From the NCBI GenBank assembly GCA_947585425.1, contig CANPWZ010000013.1, forward strand, positions 1 to 51,063: DNA of 51,063 nucleotides, given 5' to 3'. This document shows, one piece after another, positions 42,251-51,004 of this stretch (the first letter of the stretch is position 1; every line of letters begins with the position of its first letter). The stretch comes from an uncultured Oscillospiraceae bacterium (lineage in GTDB: Bacteria > Bacillota > Clostridia > Oscillospirales > Oscillospiraceae). The position numbers and the translations under genes were made by a program. The notes under the pieces are model-generated. The model ran no database searches. It was not told the DNA's origin and was given only the letters and a program-made list of their open reading frames with translations.

Positions 42251-43471
42251 TCAGGAGCTGGGGCGGCAGGCCCGAAGCACCGAGAGGGGCGGCATCTGCC
42301 GGGGGAGCTTCAGGCGGAACAGGGTCTGGGGGGTCCTGATCTCCCGGAGCTCCAGGCCGTCCGCGCTCACCGGCGCGGGGGCGGTGAAGGAGAGGGCGGC
42401 CGCATCGGGGCCCACGATCTCCACCGCGTCCCCGGCGGAAAATTTGTTCCTGAGGGAGAGCAGGGCGTTCCCGTCCCCGCCGCAGCTGACCACCACGGCC
42501 AGCACCTGCCAGTCCCGGATGTACCGGGCGTCTCCGATGTACTGCCCGGGCTGGCCGAACCAGAAGCCGGTGGAGTAGGGCCGGTGGCTGACCTTTTCCA
42601 CCTCGGCGCGCCACACGGGGTCCAGGGGCGTTCCTTCCCACGCCGCGTCGATGGCGTGGCGGTAGGCGGCGGCGGTCATGCCGGCGTAGTAGGCGCTCTT
42701 GGCCCGCCCCTCAATCTTCAGGGAGTGGAGGCCGGCAGCCGTCAGCTCTGGGATGTGGTCGATCATGCACATATCCCGGCTGTTGAGGAGATACGTCTCG
42801 TTGTTCTCCTCGTACACGGGGAAATACTCGCCGGGGCGCTTTTCCTCCATGAGGGCGTACTTGTAGCGGCAGGGCTGGGCGCAGGCGCCCCGGGTGGCGT
42901 CCCGCCCGGTCATATAGTTGGACAGCAGGCAGCGCCCGGAGTAGCTGACGCACATGGCCCCGTGGACGAAGCCCTCTACCTCCAGCCCCCGGGGGGCCTT
43001 GGCGCAGAGCTCGGCCACCTCGTCCAGGTGGAGCTCCCGGGCCAGGATGACCCGGCTGGCCCCCTGCTCGTGCCAGAACCGGGCCATCTCGTAGTTGGTG
43101 ATGCCCGTCTGGGTGGACATATGGACCTGGAGCCGGGGGGCGTGGCGCTTGCAGAGGGAGAGCACCGCCCCGTCCCCGGCGATGACCGCGTCGACCCCGG
43201 CGGCGTCCAGCAGCTCCAGCCAGGCCGGGAGCTTTTTGATCTCGTCGTTCCGGGCCATGGTGTTGCAGGTCACGTGGGCCCGGGCCCCGTGGGAGTGGGC
43301 CAGCTCCACGGCCCGAGGAAGCTCCTCTTCGGAAAAGTTGCCGGCGAAGGCCCGCATCCCGAAGGCGGGGCCCGCCAGATAGACCGCGTCCGCCCCGTAG
43401 GCCAGGGCCATCTCCAGCCGCTCCATATCCCCGGCGGGGCAGAGCAGCTCCGGCTTAGTTCCCGGATTCAC
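42251..43471 (-). CDS. U32 family peptidase / tRNA- or rRNA-hydroxylation-like protein
   Basis: A 406-residue U32 protein. PELLCPAGDMERLEMALAYG, GADAVYLAG, the VHMSTQTGITNYE strand, the EGFVHGAMCVSYSGRCLLSNYMTGRDATRGACAQPCR signature (with a Cys cluster) and the YLLNSRDMC motif identify the family. Members include collagenase-like PrtC and the tRNA/rRNA hydroxylation proteins TrhP/RlhA; these activities cannot be told apart here. The GTG at 43471 lies 17 nt inside the end of mltG, so the two are translationally coupled. The longer frame upstream is a shadow of mltG. Confidence 0.92.
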   Translation of the reverse strand: MNPGTKPELLCPAGDMERLEMALAYGADAVYLAGPAFGMRAFAGNFSEEELPRAVELAHSHGARAHVTCNTMARNDEIKKLPAWLELLDAAGVDAVIAGDGAVLSLCKRHAPRLQVHMSTQTGITNYEMARFWHEQGASRVILARELHLDEVAELCAKAPRGLEVEGFVHGAMCVSYSGRCLLSNYMTGRDATRGACAQPCRYKYALMEEKRPGEYFPVYEENNETYLLNSRDMCMIDHIPELTAAGLHSLKIEGRAKSAYYAGMTAAAYRHAIDAAWEGTPLDPVWRAEVEKVSHRPYSTGFWFGQPGQYIGDARYIRDWQVLAVVVSCGGDGNALLSLRNKFSAGDAVEIVGPDAAALSFTAPAPVSADGLELREIRTPQTLFRLKLPRQMPPLSVLRACRPSS

Positions 43472-44660
43472 GGTTGATCCGATCGATGTTGGCCTGGTGC
43501 TCGGCCAGGGTGCGGGCGTATACATGACGGCCGGTGGCCGGGTCCAGCACGTAGTAGTAGTACCGGGTGTTCTCCGGGTTCATGGCGGCGTACAGGGACT
43601 TCATGCCGGGGTTGGCGATGGCTCCCGGGGGCAGGCCCTGGTACAGATAGGTGTTGTAGGGGGAGTCGATCAGACGGTCCTCCGCGGTGGGCTGTCTGCC
43701 GCCGTTGATATAGACCAGGGTGGCGTCGATCTGGAGGTAGCCCACCGTCTCGGCGTCCAGGTTTTCCAGCCGGTTGCGGATGACGGAGGAGATGGTGCCG
43801 TAGTCCTCGCCGTCAGTCTCCTTCTCGATGAGGGAGGCGATGGTGACGATGTCGTGGAGGGAGTAGCGGCTCTCCTCGGTGAAGCTGTCCAGATACTCGT
43901 CCATTTTATCGTCGAAGTTCACCAGCATCTTGTTGAGGACGTACTTGGGGTCCTCCCCCATATAGAAGGTGTAGGTGTCCGGGAACAGATAGCCCTCCAG
44001 CCGGTGGTAGTCCCCCAGGGGCTCATGGCCCTTCAGCCAGGAGAAGGCGTAGTCGTGCTCGGCGGCCATCTCCTGGAGCTGCCGCACCGTGGACACGCCG
44101 TTCTCCTCCAGCAGCTTGAATACCTGGTCGATGGAGTAGCCCTCCGGGATGGTCACGTCCACCGTCTGCCGGGTGGAGGAGGAGGAGCTCATGTTCACCA
44201 CCAGGGCCCGGTAGTCCATCTCGGTGTTCAGCTCATAGGTGCCGGGGACGATCTTTCGGTCGGCGTGGGAGAACCAGGCGTACAGCTTGAACAGCCACTT
44301 GTGCTGGATGAGCCCCTCGTCCTTCAGCTGGTCCACGATGGCGGACATATCCGCCCGGGTGACGGTGACGGGTTCGCCGTCCTCATCGGTGGTCTCCACC
44401 TCTGTCATGGAGGATTCGGGCACGGAGATGATGACGGAGGTGTACTCCTTGTTGAGGCCCAGCAGGTCGCAGGCCCAGATCCATCCCATGGTGGCGAGGA
44501 TGCCGGCCAGGCCGATGACCACCAGCACGTACAGCAGAGCCCCGGCGATCTTGGCGCCGCCGCTGTGTTTGACCTTGCGGGACCGCCGGCGGGTGGAGGT
44601 GCGCCGTCCCTCGGGCTCCTGGGAGGAGGCGCGGGAACGGGCGCGGTCGTTTTCTGCCAT
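43455..44660 (-). CDS. mltG: Endolytic murein transglycosylase MltG
   Basis: A 401-residue membrane enzyme that cuts nascent glycan strands of peptidoglycan and sets their length. A cytoplasmic Arg/Ser-rich tail precedes one transmembrane helix (about 37-62), then a LysM-like region (VTIPEGYSIDQVFKLLEENG) and the YceG domain (LEGYLFPDTYTF, catalytic Glu279 in IASLIEKET, SPYNTYLYQGLPPGAIANPG). ATG 44660 has AAAGGAG 9 nt upstream. The pairing of mltG with a U32 gene is a common clostridial layout. Confidence 0.97.
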   Translation of the reverse strand: MAENDRARSRASSQEPEGRRTSTRRRSRKVKHSGGAKIAGALLYVLVVIGLAGILATMGWIWACDLLGLNKEYTSVIISVPESSMTEVETTDEDGEPVTVTRADMSAIVDQLKDEGLIQHKWLFKLYAWFSHADRKIVPGTYELNTEMDYRALVVNMSSSSSTRQTVDVTIPEGYSIDQVFKLLEENGVSTVRQLQEMAAEHDYAFSWLKGHEPLGDYHRLEGYLFPDTYTFYMGEDPKYVLNKMLVNFDDKMDEYLDSFTEESRYSLHDIVTIASLIEKETDGEDYGTISSVIRNRLENLDAETVGYLQIDATLVYINGGRQPTAEDRLIDSPYNTYLYQGLPPGAIANPGMKSLYAAMNPENTRYYYYVLDPATGRHVYARTLAEHQANIDRINRESGN

Positions 44661-44835
44661 GGGGATCACTCCTTTGTAGGGGGGCGGCGTGTCACCGGTC
44701 CCCGGCGCGCCGCATAGTATGACCTGGAAACGGGAACGGAGCCCGGCTCCGGCGCCGCCGAGGCTGAGCGCTCAGCGGGCGCGGCGTCCGAGCCGGTCCC
44801 TGTGACCGGGACATTATATGTGAGGTGACAAAATC

Positions 44836-44997
44836 ATGTGTTGTGGTAACAATGGTGGTTTCGGCGGGGGCTGCTGGTGGATCATCATCCTGATCCTCAT
44901 CCTGTGCTGCTGCTGCGGCAATGGCGGCAGCAATGGCTGCGGCTGCGGCAATAGCTGCGGCAACAACTGCGGCTGCAACGACGGCTGCGGCTGCTGA
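44836..44997 (+). CDS. Small Cys/Gly/Asn-rich protein (HCB type)
   Basis: A 53-residue protein with 14 cysteines. It has a CCGNN head and a very hydrophobic middle (WWIIILILIL, about 14-23) ending in CCCC, followed by a G-N-C-G-C tail ending in GCGC. It matches the pattern of proteins annotated in clostridia as 'chorion class high-cysteine HCB protein 13'; the role is unknown. The TGAGGTGA site is about 8 nt before the ATG. It is on the plus strand between minus-strand genes, so it has its own expression. The Cys content suggests metal binding, cross-linking or a membrane/spore-coat role, none of which is proved. Confidence 0.8.
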   Translation: MCCGNNGGFGGGCWWIIILILILCCCCGNGGSNGCGCGNSCGNNCGCNDGCGC

Positions 44998-45065
44998 AGT
45001 ACCTGACCGGGGCGGGGGAGCGGGGCTTCTCCGCCCCCTGTTCCCGCCTGGGGGAGGACAGGCCC

Positions 45066-45590
45066 TCAGCCCGTGAGTACCAGGGAAACAGGGCGGTCGA
45101 ACCTGTCCCGGGGGAGGCGGTCCACCAGGCGCTCCGGCGGGCAGAAGCACACCGAAAAGCCCCGGAATCCGGCCAGGAAGCGGTCGTAATAGCCGCCGCC
45201 ATGGCCCAGGCGGTAGCCCTCCCGGTCGCAGAGGACATGGGGGATGAGGGCGGCGTCCACCTCCTCCGCCGGGATCACGGGGCAGTCCGGGCCGGGGGCG
45301 GGGATGCCGTATCTGCCGGGGAGCAGGTCGGCCTCGGCGGAGACCAGGCGCAGCTCCAGCCGGTTTCCCGGCAGGCACATCGGGTAGACCGCCCGCTTGC
45401 CCGCCGCCAGCAGGGCCCGGAGCAGGGGGCGGGTGTCGGGCTCTGTCCCCACCCCGTCGAAGAGCAGCACGGTGCGGGCGGCCTTCACCTGGGAGAGGGA
45501 CAGGAACCGCTCCGGCAGGGAGGCGGCCTCCGTTTTCGGGAGGGAGGCGGCCCACCGCCGGAGGGCGGCTTTTTCCTCGGAGACCGTCAT
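45066..45590 (-). CDS. 5-formyltetrahydrofolate cyclo-ligase
   Basis: A 174-residue enzyme converting 5-formyl-THF with ATP to 5,10-methenyl-THF in one-carbon metabolism. Family marks are EKAALRRWAASL at the N terminus, the beta strand TVLLFDGVGTEPDT, and the ATP/substrate motif GYRLGHGGGYYDRFL. The ATG at 45590 overlaps the DJ-1 gene's stop by 4 nt. Length is slightly below the usual 180-190 residues, and the C terminus is short but complete. Confidence 0.94.
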   Translation of the reverse strand: MTVSEEKAALRRWAASLPKTEAASLPERFLSLSQVKAARTVLLFDGVGTEPDTRPLLRALLAAGKRAVYPMCLPGNRLELRLVSAEADLLPGRYGIPAPGPDCPVIPAEEVDAALIPHVLCDREGYRLGHGGGYYDRFLAGFRGFSVCFCPPERLVDRLPRDRFDRPVSLVLTG

Positions 45591-46144
45591 TCCCCGTAGT
45601 GGAGGCCGGCGCGGACCTGGTCGGCCTTCGCCGTGCCGGCCAGCATCTCCACGATGGCGAGGCCGAAGTCGAAGGCCGCGCCGGGGCCCCGGCCGGTGAT
45701 AAGCCGGCCCTCCGTCACCACAGGCCGGTCCATCACGGGGATCGAGCCGGCGGCGGAGAGCTCGCCCTCCATGCCGGGATAGCACACCGCGTGGACGCCG
45801 GGGGGCAGCAGCCCCGCCCGGGCCAGCAGGGTGGGGGCGGCGCAGATGGCGGCCAGCCAGAGCTGGGGATCGCCCGCCGCCTGCCGGATGAGACCCATGG
45901 CGGCGGGGCTGCGCTCCATGGAGGAGACCCCGCCCATGCCGCCGGGGAGGATGAGCATATCGCCGGCGCTTAGGGTGACCGCCCGGGCGGGCAGGTCCGC
46001 CTGGACGGTGATGCCGTGGCTGCCGGTGACGGTGCGGCCGTCCACCCCCGCCAGGGCCACGGGCAGATCGGCCCGGCGGAGCACGTCGGCGGTGACCAGG
46101 GCCTCGGCCTCCTCAAAGCCGGCGCCCAGCAGGATGTAGATCAT
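45587..46144 (-). CDS. DJ-1/PfpI family protein
   Basis: A 185-residue class I glutamine-amidotransferase-like protein of the DJ-1/ThiJ/YajL type. MIYILLGAGFEEAEAL has the family's N-terminal Glu, and Cys101 lies in the nucleophile elbow AAICAAPTLLA. LITGRGPGAAFDFGLAIVE is the C-terminal block of YajL-like members. Roles include protein repair, chaperone activity or thiamine-linked oxidation protection; which applies is unclear. ATG 46144 is used because AAGGAAAGTG precedes it. It is 5 nt after the WecG gene and overlaps the next gene. Confidence 0.93.
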   Translation of the reverse strand: MIYILLGAGFEEAEALVTADVLRRADLPVALAGVDGRTVTGSHGITVQADLPARAVTLSAGDMLILPGGMGGVSSMERSPAAMGLIRQAAGDPQLWLAAICAAPTLLARAGLLPPGVHAVCYPGMEGELSAAGSIPVMDRPVVTEGRLITGRGPGAAFDFGLAIVEMLAGTAKADQVRAGLHYGE

Positions 46145-46149
46145 ATCGG

Positions 46150-46872
46150 TCACTTTCCTTTCAGACGGGCCCCCAGGGCCTGGAACAGGATCAGGGGCAG
46201 TTTGGCCATCCGGCCGATGCGGGCGGGCTCTTTGTACAGGCGGTAGAGCCATTCCAGGCCCAGCTTCTGCATCTTCTCCGGGGCCCGCTCCACCTTGCCG
46301 GCAAACACGTCCAGCGAGCCGCCCAGGCCCACGTACAGCTTCGCGCCGGCCTCGGCCCCGTGGGCGGCGGCCCACAGCTCCTGCTTGGGGAAGCCCAGGC
46401 AGACGAACACCACGTCGGCCCCGGAGGCCCGGACCGCCTCGATCACCGGGGCGTCGTCCTGGAAGTAGCCGTCGTGGGCGCCACAGATGTTGAGGCCGGG
46501 GTATCGGGCGGCGAGCCGCTTCGCGGCCTCCTCCGCCACGCCGGGTTTGGCCCCCAGCAGGAACAGGCGCCTGTCCGTGCCGGCCAGCCGCTCCATCAGC
46601 GCGGAGGCGAAGTCCACCCCGGTGACCCGCCCCTTCAGGGGCCGGCCCAGGATCTTCGCGGCGTAGATGACGCCGATGCCGTCGGCCAGGACCAGATCGG
46701 CCTCCGAGAGCACCCTGGCAAACGCCGGGTCCTTCTCCGCCCGCTGGATCATCTCGGGGTTGGGGGTGGCGACCAGGTGGGGCCGGTCCTCCTCCAGCAT
46801 GGCCAGGGCCCGGTCCACCGCCTCCTCCGGTGTGATATTGTCAAAGCTGACGCCCAATACGTCGACGCGCAC
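46150..46872 (-). CDS. WecG/TagA/CpsF family glycosyltransferase (GT26)
   Basis: A 240-residue transferase that adds a sugar (ManNAc or ManNAcA type) to a lipid-linked acceptor in wall polymer or teichoic acid synthesis. It shows VATPNPEMIQRAEKDPAF, LADGIGVIYAAKILG, TGVDF, FLLGAKPGVAEEAA, CLGFPKQELW and YVGLGGSLDVFAGKVERAPE. The GTG start at 46872 has AAAGGAG 9 nt before it. First gene of the minus-strand run that includes the DJ-1 and cyclo-ligase genes. Other polymer genes are not in the window. Confidence 0.95.
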   Translation of the reverse strand: MRVDVLGVSFDNITPEEAVDRALAMLEEDRPHLVATPNPEMIQRAEKDPAFARVLSEADLVLADGIGVIYAAKILGRPLKGRVTGVDFASALMERLAGTDRRLFLLGAKPGVAEEAAKRLAARYPGLNICGAHDGYFQDDAPVIEAVRASGADVVFVCLGFPKQELWAAAHGAEAGAKLYVGLGGSLDVFAGKVERAPEKMQKLGLEWLYRLYKEPARIGRMAKLPLILFQALGARLKGK

Positions 46873-46917
46873 TGCCGCCGCTCCTTTCGCTCGGTCACAA
46901 TGACCCGATTTTGGGGT

Positions 46918-46946
46918 AGTATATCACACCAAAACGGAAAAGTCCA
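46918..46946 (-). promoter_or_regulatory. Probable promoter of the wecG-like operon
   Basis: On the minus strand TGGACT (46941-46946), 17-bp spacer, TATACT (46918-46923), 46 nt before the GTG start. Confidence 0.6.
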
Positions 46947-47007
46947 CCTCTGAACGCAAGGATTTACAGAAGGGTCACAACTTGCCGGGGAAACGCGGAA
47001 AAAGCCC

Positions 47008-47036
47008 TTGACAACGGGACGGTTTGCGGATATAAT
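47008..47036 (+). promoter_or_regulatory. Consensus promoter of tRNA-Val
   Basis: TTGACA (47008-47013), 17-bp spacer, TATAAT (47031-47036), both perfect, as expected for a stable RNA gene. Confidence 0.95.
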
Positions 47037-47040
47037 ACAA

Positions 47041-47069
47041 TTCCGTCGGGCGGTGAGCGCCCGACGGAA
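47041..47069 (+). other. 12-bp hairpin in the tRNA 5' leader
   Basis: Arms 47041-47052 and 47058-47069 pair perfectly around GTGAG, between the promoter and the tRNA. It would form at the 5' end of the precursor and is removed by RNase P. Confidence 0.75.
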
Positions 47070-47077
47070 CCGAATAC

Positions 47078-47154
47078 GGACGATTAGCTCAGCTGGTATG
47101 AGCATCCGCTTGACGTGCGGGAGGTCACAGGTTCAAGTCCTGTATCGTCCACCA
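47078..47154 (+). tRNA. tRNA-Val (anticodon GAC)
   Basis: Full cloverleaf: acceptor GGACGAT/ATCGTCC, D arm GCTC/GAGC, anticodon stem TCCGC/GCGGG with loop TTGACGT giving GAC, variable AGGTC, T arm ACAGG-TTCAAGT-CCTGT. Discriminator A and an encoded CCA (47152-47154) are present. It should read GUC and GUU codons. Confidence 0.97.
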
Positions 47155-47157
47155 TTT

Positions 47158-47193
47158 TCCGGCCTGAAACCACGAGTTTCGGGCCGGATTTTT
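47158..47193 (+). terminator. Terminator of tRNA-Val
   Basis: A 12-bp stem with one G-U pair (47158-47169 with 47177-47188), 7-nt loop, T5 (47189-47193), right after the tRNA. Confidence 0.9.
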
Positions 47194-47575
47194 CTGTTTT
47201 CGGAACTTATTTTGCAGGATAATTTTGGAAATCTTTTGCGTTTTTCGGCCTGACCACATAAATGACCACAGACAGAAAAATTATCCCCTCCGGGACGAGG
47301 TCCCGGAGGGGCGTAAAGCGGGATGTTATGGGGCGGTACATTCGGGAGGTTTTCTTTGAATCGGTGACGCAGAATTTGGGTGGCTGTTTGTTTTATGCGG
47401 GGAAGTTTTTGCAGTGTAAATCTTTTTTTGGTTTACACAAGGGTGGCTTATATCACGAAATAATACATTGAATTCTAAATGGGCATTTGGTATAATTTAA
47501 GTTAATTGGTAGTTTTTCTACAAATAGAAACCAACAACTTGCATCGAGAGAGAATACAGAAAAGAGAGAAGCTAT
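47194..47575. other. Gene-free AT-rich segment between tRNA-Val and the YobI-like gene
   Basis: No convincing gene here; a 69-residue open frame at 47262-47471 has no recognisable family. Structures seen: two TGACCACA copies 12 bp apart (47251-47258, 47263-47270); a perfect 12-bp hairpin with GAG loop (47285-47296 with 47300-47311) and no T tract on the plus strand; and an inverted repeat GTGTAAA/TTTACAC (47414-47420, 47432-47438). Composition drops to AT-rich from about 47.33 kb on. The segment may hold an integration junction. Confidence 0.6.
47468..47496 (+). promoter_or_regulatory. Sigma-A promoter of the YobI-like gene
   Basis: TTGAAT (47468-47473), 17-bp spacer, TATAAT (47491-47496), 79 nt before the ATG. 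Confidence 0.8.
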
Positions 47576-50500
47576 ATGAGTGAAAATGAATATCAATCCC
47601 TTTTGCCAAAAGATAATATTGACCTTGGCGACTATAGAGATGCATTGGACTTTGCAATGGATCACAGCGAAATTCGCAATATTGCTTTGGCCGGGTCGTA
47701 TGGATCTGGTAAGAGCAGTGTAATAAGGACTTATGAAAAGGAACGCAAGGAGAAGAGATTTCTACATATTTCCCTTGCTAATTATAGTGGTGATATTGCA
47801 GAATCAGATAAAAAAAGCCTTATTAATGTTTTGGAAAGAAAAATCTTGAATCAGCTACTTCACCAAATTGAACCTGAGAAAATAAAAAAGTCACAGTTTC
47901 GGACTATACAGGATGAAGCACCTTGGGAAAAGCCGACGATTGTTGCCTTCATCACAGTTTTTGTACTTTTGCTTCTGTATGTAATCCGTTTTGAAAGTTG
48001 GAAAGCATTTGTTGGAACTTTGCCCCCTGGTCGTTTAGATATAAGTTGGACAGCATTACCTTCACTCCGTGTTGTGGCACTACTTTTCTGCTTTATCATG
48101 GGTGGCGTTGCTTTATGGCGCTTTTTGCAGGGACATGATTTGCAAAGACTGTTCAAAAAAATAGATGTTAAGGGAATTTTTGGGGTGGAGGTATTTGATA
48201 GACCGGAAGACGCTTTCTTTGATAAATACCTTAATGAAGTTCTCTATTTGTTTGAACATTCAGGCGCCGATGCAATTGTCTTTGAGGACCTTGATCGTTA
48301 TGAGGTTAGGGAGATTTTTGAAAAATTGAAAGAGGTAAGTGATCTCCTTTATCAACGTTGGGAGCGGAATGGAAGCAAAGTTGATACAATAAAAGTCCTC
48401 AAATTCTTTTATTTAATTCGTGATGATGTTTTTTCTTGCTCTGATCGGAGCAAATTCTTTGATTTTATTATACCTGTTGTACCGATTGTTTCTACTGACA
48501 ATGCGTATGACCTTATTCAAGAACGCGTTCCTAAGGATAAGTTCGAGAGCCGTTTTTTACGCACAGTTTCACTGTATTTGTCAGATGTGAGGTTAATTAA
48601 TAATATTGTCAATGAATATAATATATATGAAAAAAGGATTGGGAATAGTGATTTGCATCGAGATAATAATCGCCAACTGGCAATAATAGTATATAAGAAT
48701 CTTTTCCCGAAAGACTTTGAACAGCTTCAACGAGGGGCAGGCTATGTTTATGCGCTATTCAAGAAACGGGAATCTTTGATTGAGAGTCAACGGGATGACA
48801 TTACTCAGGAAATTCAGGAAATCAAAGAGCAGTTGGAGCAGATACAGCAGGAATGTGTTCAAAACATTGACGAATTGAATGCACTGTTTTGTCCAAGGTC
48901 AAACAATGTCGTTTCCATTGATGGCCAAGATGTAGGATTGAATCTTAGCCGCGTAGAACTTGTTAGAAGCCTTCTAGCAGCCAAAAAGGCGTCGTATCGG
49001 ACGAATAGCGGTAGTGGATCTATTGATATTAAGGATTTGCGTGATGAAATGGAACGAAATCAAGATTACCAGCGGCGAAAGAATGCGGTTTTAGCTCAAT
49101 CGGAGCATCGGCAGAATAGCTTGAACGCTAGACTCAGTGAACTTGATGAGGAATTCCAAATTCTGAGCACAAAAAAACTACATGAGCTAATCTATGATGA
49201 TGATTTTTGGTTGCTCAACGATCAAAATAATGGGACCGAAAACGATTTTTCCTATATTGTTAATAGCAAAGAGTTTGGCCTGATAAAATTCTTGATTGGA
49301 AATGGATATATTGATGAGGACTATTCAATATATATCAGTTATTATTATCCAAATAGCCTAACAGTACAGGACAAGAACTTTGTGCTTGCAGTAACAAGCC
49401 AAAAAAGGCCAGACTATTATTACCATTTGGATTCTCCCACCCTAGTCTTAGAATGGCTTGATAACTCCTACTTTACGCTTGAGTCAATTGAGAATTTTGA
49501 TTTGTTTAATTATATTTTGAGGAGTGAACGCCGCGATATATTAAAAATATGGTTAGGCGCCTTAAGACGCTGGAGTGATAGTGATGAGACGGCATATATT
49601 TTTCCTGTTGAATTATGGAAAAGCACGCCCTATCGGAAGATTTTGGTTCAGGCAATCAATAGTAATGCGCCAGATTGGTTTGAAAATTGGACGATTTTAG
49701 GAAACGTCCTCAACGATGATGAGTGGCATCAATTTGCGGTAGAAACTTTGACCTATTCAAATGCCAAGGTGCTGCGGAAGATGAACCAGCAATGTTGGTT
49801 GACGAAGGCAATTTCACAACGAGCAGATTTTCCCCAGATTGATAATCCGGAAATCGATACTGTGATAAATGCTTTTCATACCCTGGGTGTCCAGTTTACT
49901 TCGGTTTCTTGGCGCGAACAAGATATTCCGTTGGTAACACGTATCTATCAAGAAAACCTTTATTGCCTTAATGCGCAGATGCTGGGTTTATGGCTGACTA
50001 TGTTCTATATGAGACCCCAAACGGATGCCCTAAAGGACAGTTATACATGGTTATATGCCCATCCAGATGAACCACTAAGCCACAGGGTAGAAGAAAACTT
50101 TGAGGAGTACATAGATGTGATTCTTAATCAGAACGATTCGGATTTTTATGACAAACCCGAAGCGGTTTTGCATTTCTTAAATCACGAAAAAACTGATGTG
50201 GATAGTGGTGAAGCGTATATACAACGATTGCATACAGATGTTTATGAACTAAACCAAGTTGATAAAAAGGAATTGTGGCCGATATTGCTGGACAGAAATC
50301 TGGTTGTCCATCGGTGGGAAAACGTAGTTTGTTATTATATGGAGTATTGTAGTGGCAAAAATCCGCTGGACGATCATATTATTGACTACCTACAACGGAA
50401 TAGCGGAAGCATTATGTGGGAATGGAATGCTTTGGCAGAACCCATCGGCACAGATGAGACTAACGTGCTGTATCGCAAGCTAATACAGTGTACCAAGCTT

Positions 50501-51004
50501 TCACTTGACAGTTACCAAGCAATTTTGGAGCCGATTGGGGCTAGCTATACTGCGTTTTCAATAAAAGATATCCCTGATGAATATATGACAGTTGTCATTC
50601 GATTGGGAATAATTAAAGTTACAGCTGAAAACATAAAGTTTATGCGTACGACTTATCCAGAGAAAGTGATAGATTTCCTATTGCAAGATGGCGGAGATGC
50701 GTTTGTGGATTTAATAGAGAATTCTTCAATGAGTGTTGAGAAAGCGGAACTGGTTGGCTTGTTAGAGGATAAACGTACAGAAAGAAGTGCGGCAGTTCGT
50801 TTAATTGATTCTTACAATGGACCTATCTCAATTGCCGATAAGAAATACCCTGAAGCAATCCAGGTCAAAATCATTGAAGACAGTTATGATGTTAAAGATA
50901 CTAACTGGCTCTTAAATCATTATGACCAACAAACAACTACCGTTCAAGAAGCATTTATCCGCCATGTGCAGACTCACCCTGATGAACTAACTAATGTCTA
51001 CTGA
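47576..51004 (+). CDS. YobI/KAP-like membrane P-loop NTPase
   Basis: A 1142-residue ATPase. Walker A GSYGSGKS is at 40-47; two transmembrane helices (about 121-138, 161-184) are inserted between Walker A and Walker B; Walker B FEDLDRYE lies near 236-243. The region FFYLIRDDVF (about 277-286) may be a sensor. This layout with DLDR is typical of KAP-type NTPases and, as far as I recall, the 'YobI family P-loop NTPase'. A coiled coil (about 394-440) and a roughly 650-residue mostly helical tail follow. Codons end in A/T, unlike all upstream genes, so it is likely acquired. ATG 47576 has AGAGAGAAG before it. The role is unknown; many KAP ATPases occur in defence settings. Confidence 0.85.
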   Translation: MSENEYQSLLPKDNIDLGDYRDALDFAMDHSEIRNIALAGSYGSGKSSVIRTYEKERKEKRFLHISLANYSGDIAESDKKSLINVLERKILNQLLHQIEPEKIKKSQFRTIQDEAPWEKPTIVAFITVFVLLLLYVIRFESWKAFVGTLPPGRLDISWTALPSLRVVALLFCFIMGGVALWRFLQGHDLQRLFKKIDVKGIFGVEVFDRPEDAFFDKYLNEVLYLFEHSGADAIVFEDLDRYEVREIFEKLKEVSDLLYQRWERNGSKVDTIKVLKFFYLIRDDVFSCSDRSKFFDFIIPVVPIVSTDNAYDLIQERVPKDKFESRFLRTVSLYLSDVRLINNIVNEYNIYEKRIGNSDLHRDNNRQLAIIVYKNLFPKDFEQLQRGAGYVYALFKKRESLIESQRDDITQEIQEIKEQLEQIQQECVQNIDELNALFCPRSNNVVSIDGQDVGLNLSRVELVRSLLAAKKASYRTNSGSGSIDIKDLRDEMERNQDYQRRKNAVLAQSEHRQNSLNARLSELDEEFQILSTKKLHELIYDDDFWLLNDQNNGTENDFSYIVNSKEFGLIKFLIGNGYIDEDYSIYISYYYPNSLTVQDKNFVLAVTSQKRPDYYYHLDSPTLVLEWLDNSYFTLESIENFDLFNYILRSERRDILKIWLGALRRWSDSDETAYIFPVELWKSTPYRKILVQAINSNAPDWFENWTILGNVLNDDEWHQFAVETLTYSNAKVLRKMNQQCWLTKAISQRADFPQIDNPEIDTVINAFHTLGVQFTSVSWREQDIPLVTRIYQENLYCLNAQMLGLWLTMFYMRPQTDALKDSYTWLYAHPDEPLSHRVEENFEEYIDVILNQNDSDFYDKPEAVLHFLNHEKTDVDSGEAYIQRLHTDVYELNQVDKKELWPILLDRNLVVHRWENVVCYYMEYCSGKNPLDDHIIDYLQRNSGSIMWEWNALAEPIGTDETNVLYRKLIQCTKLSLDSYQAILEPIGASYTAFSIKDIPDEYMTVVIRLGIIKVTAENIKFMRTTYPEKVIDFLLQDGGDAFVDLIENSSMSVEKAELVGLLEDKRTERSAAVRLIDSYNGPISIADKKYPEAIQVKIIEDSYDVKDTNWLLNHYDQQTTTVQEAFIRHVQTHPDELTNVY

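Noticed and set aside
44813-44841. mltG promoter using a minus-strand TATAAT at 44813-44818
   Set aside because: No acceptable -35 box at 16-19 bp spacing, and the site overlaps the start of the cysteine-rich gene.
47285-47311. Terminator for a minus-strand transcript
   Set aside because: The stem is followed on the minus strand by ATAATTTTTC, but no minus-strand gene lies upstream of it in the window, so it is described only as a hairpin.
47262-47471. 69-residue open frame after tRNA-Val
   Set aside because: No ribosome site or recognisable family; it spans a hairpin and a direct repeat. Possibly a gene remnant, but not supportable as a gene.
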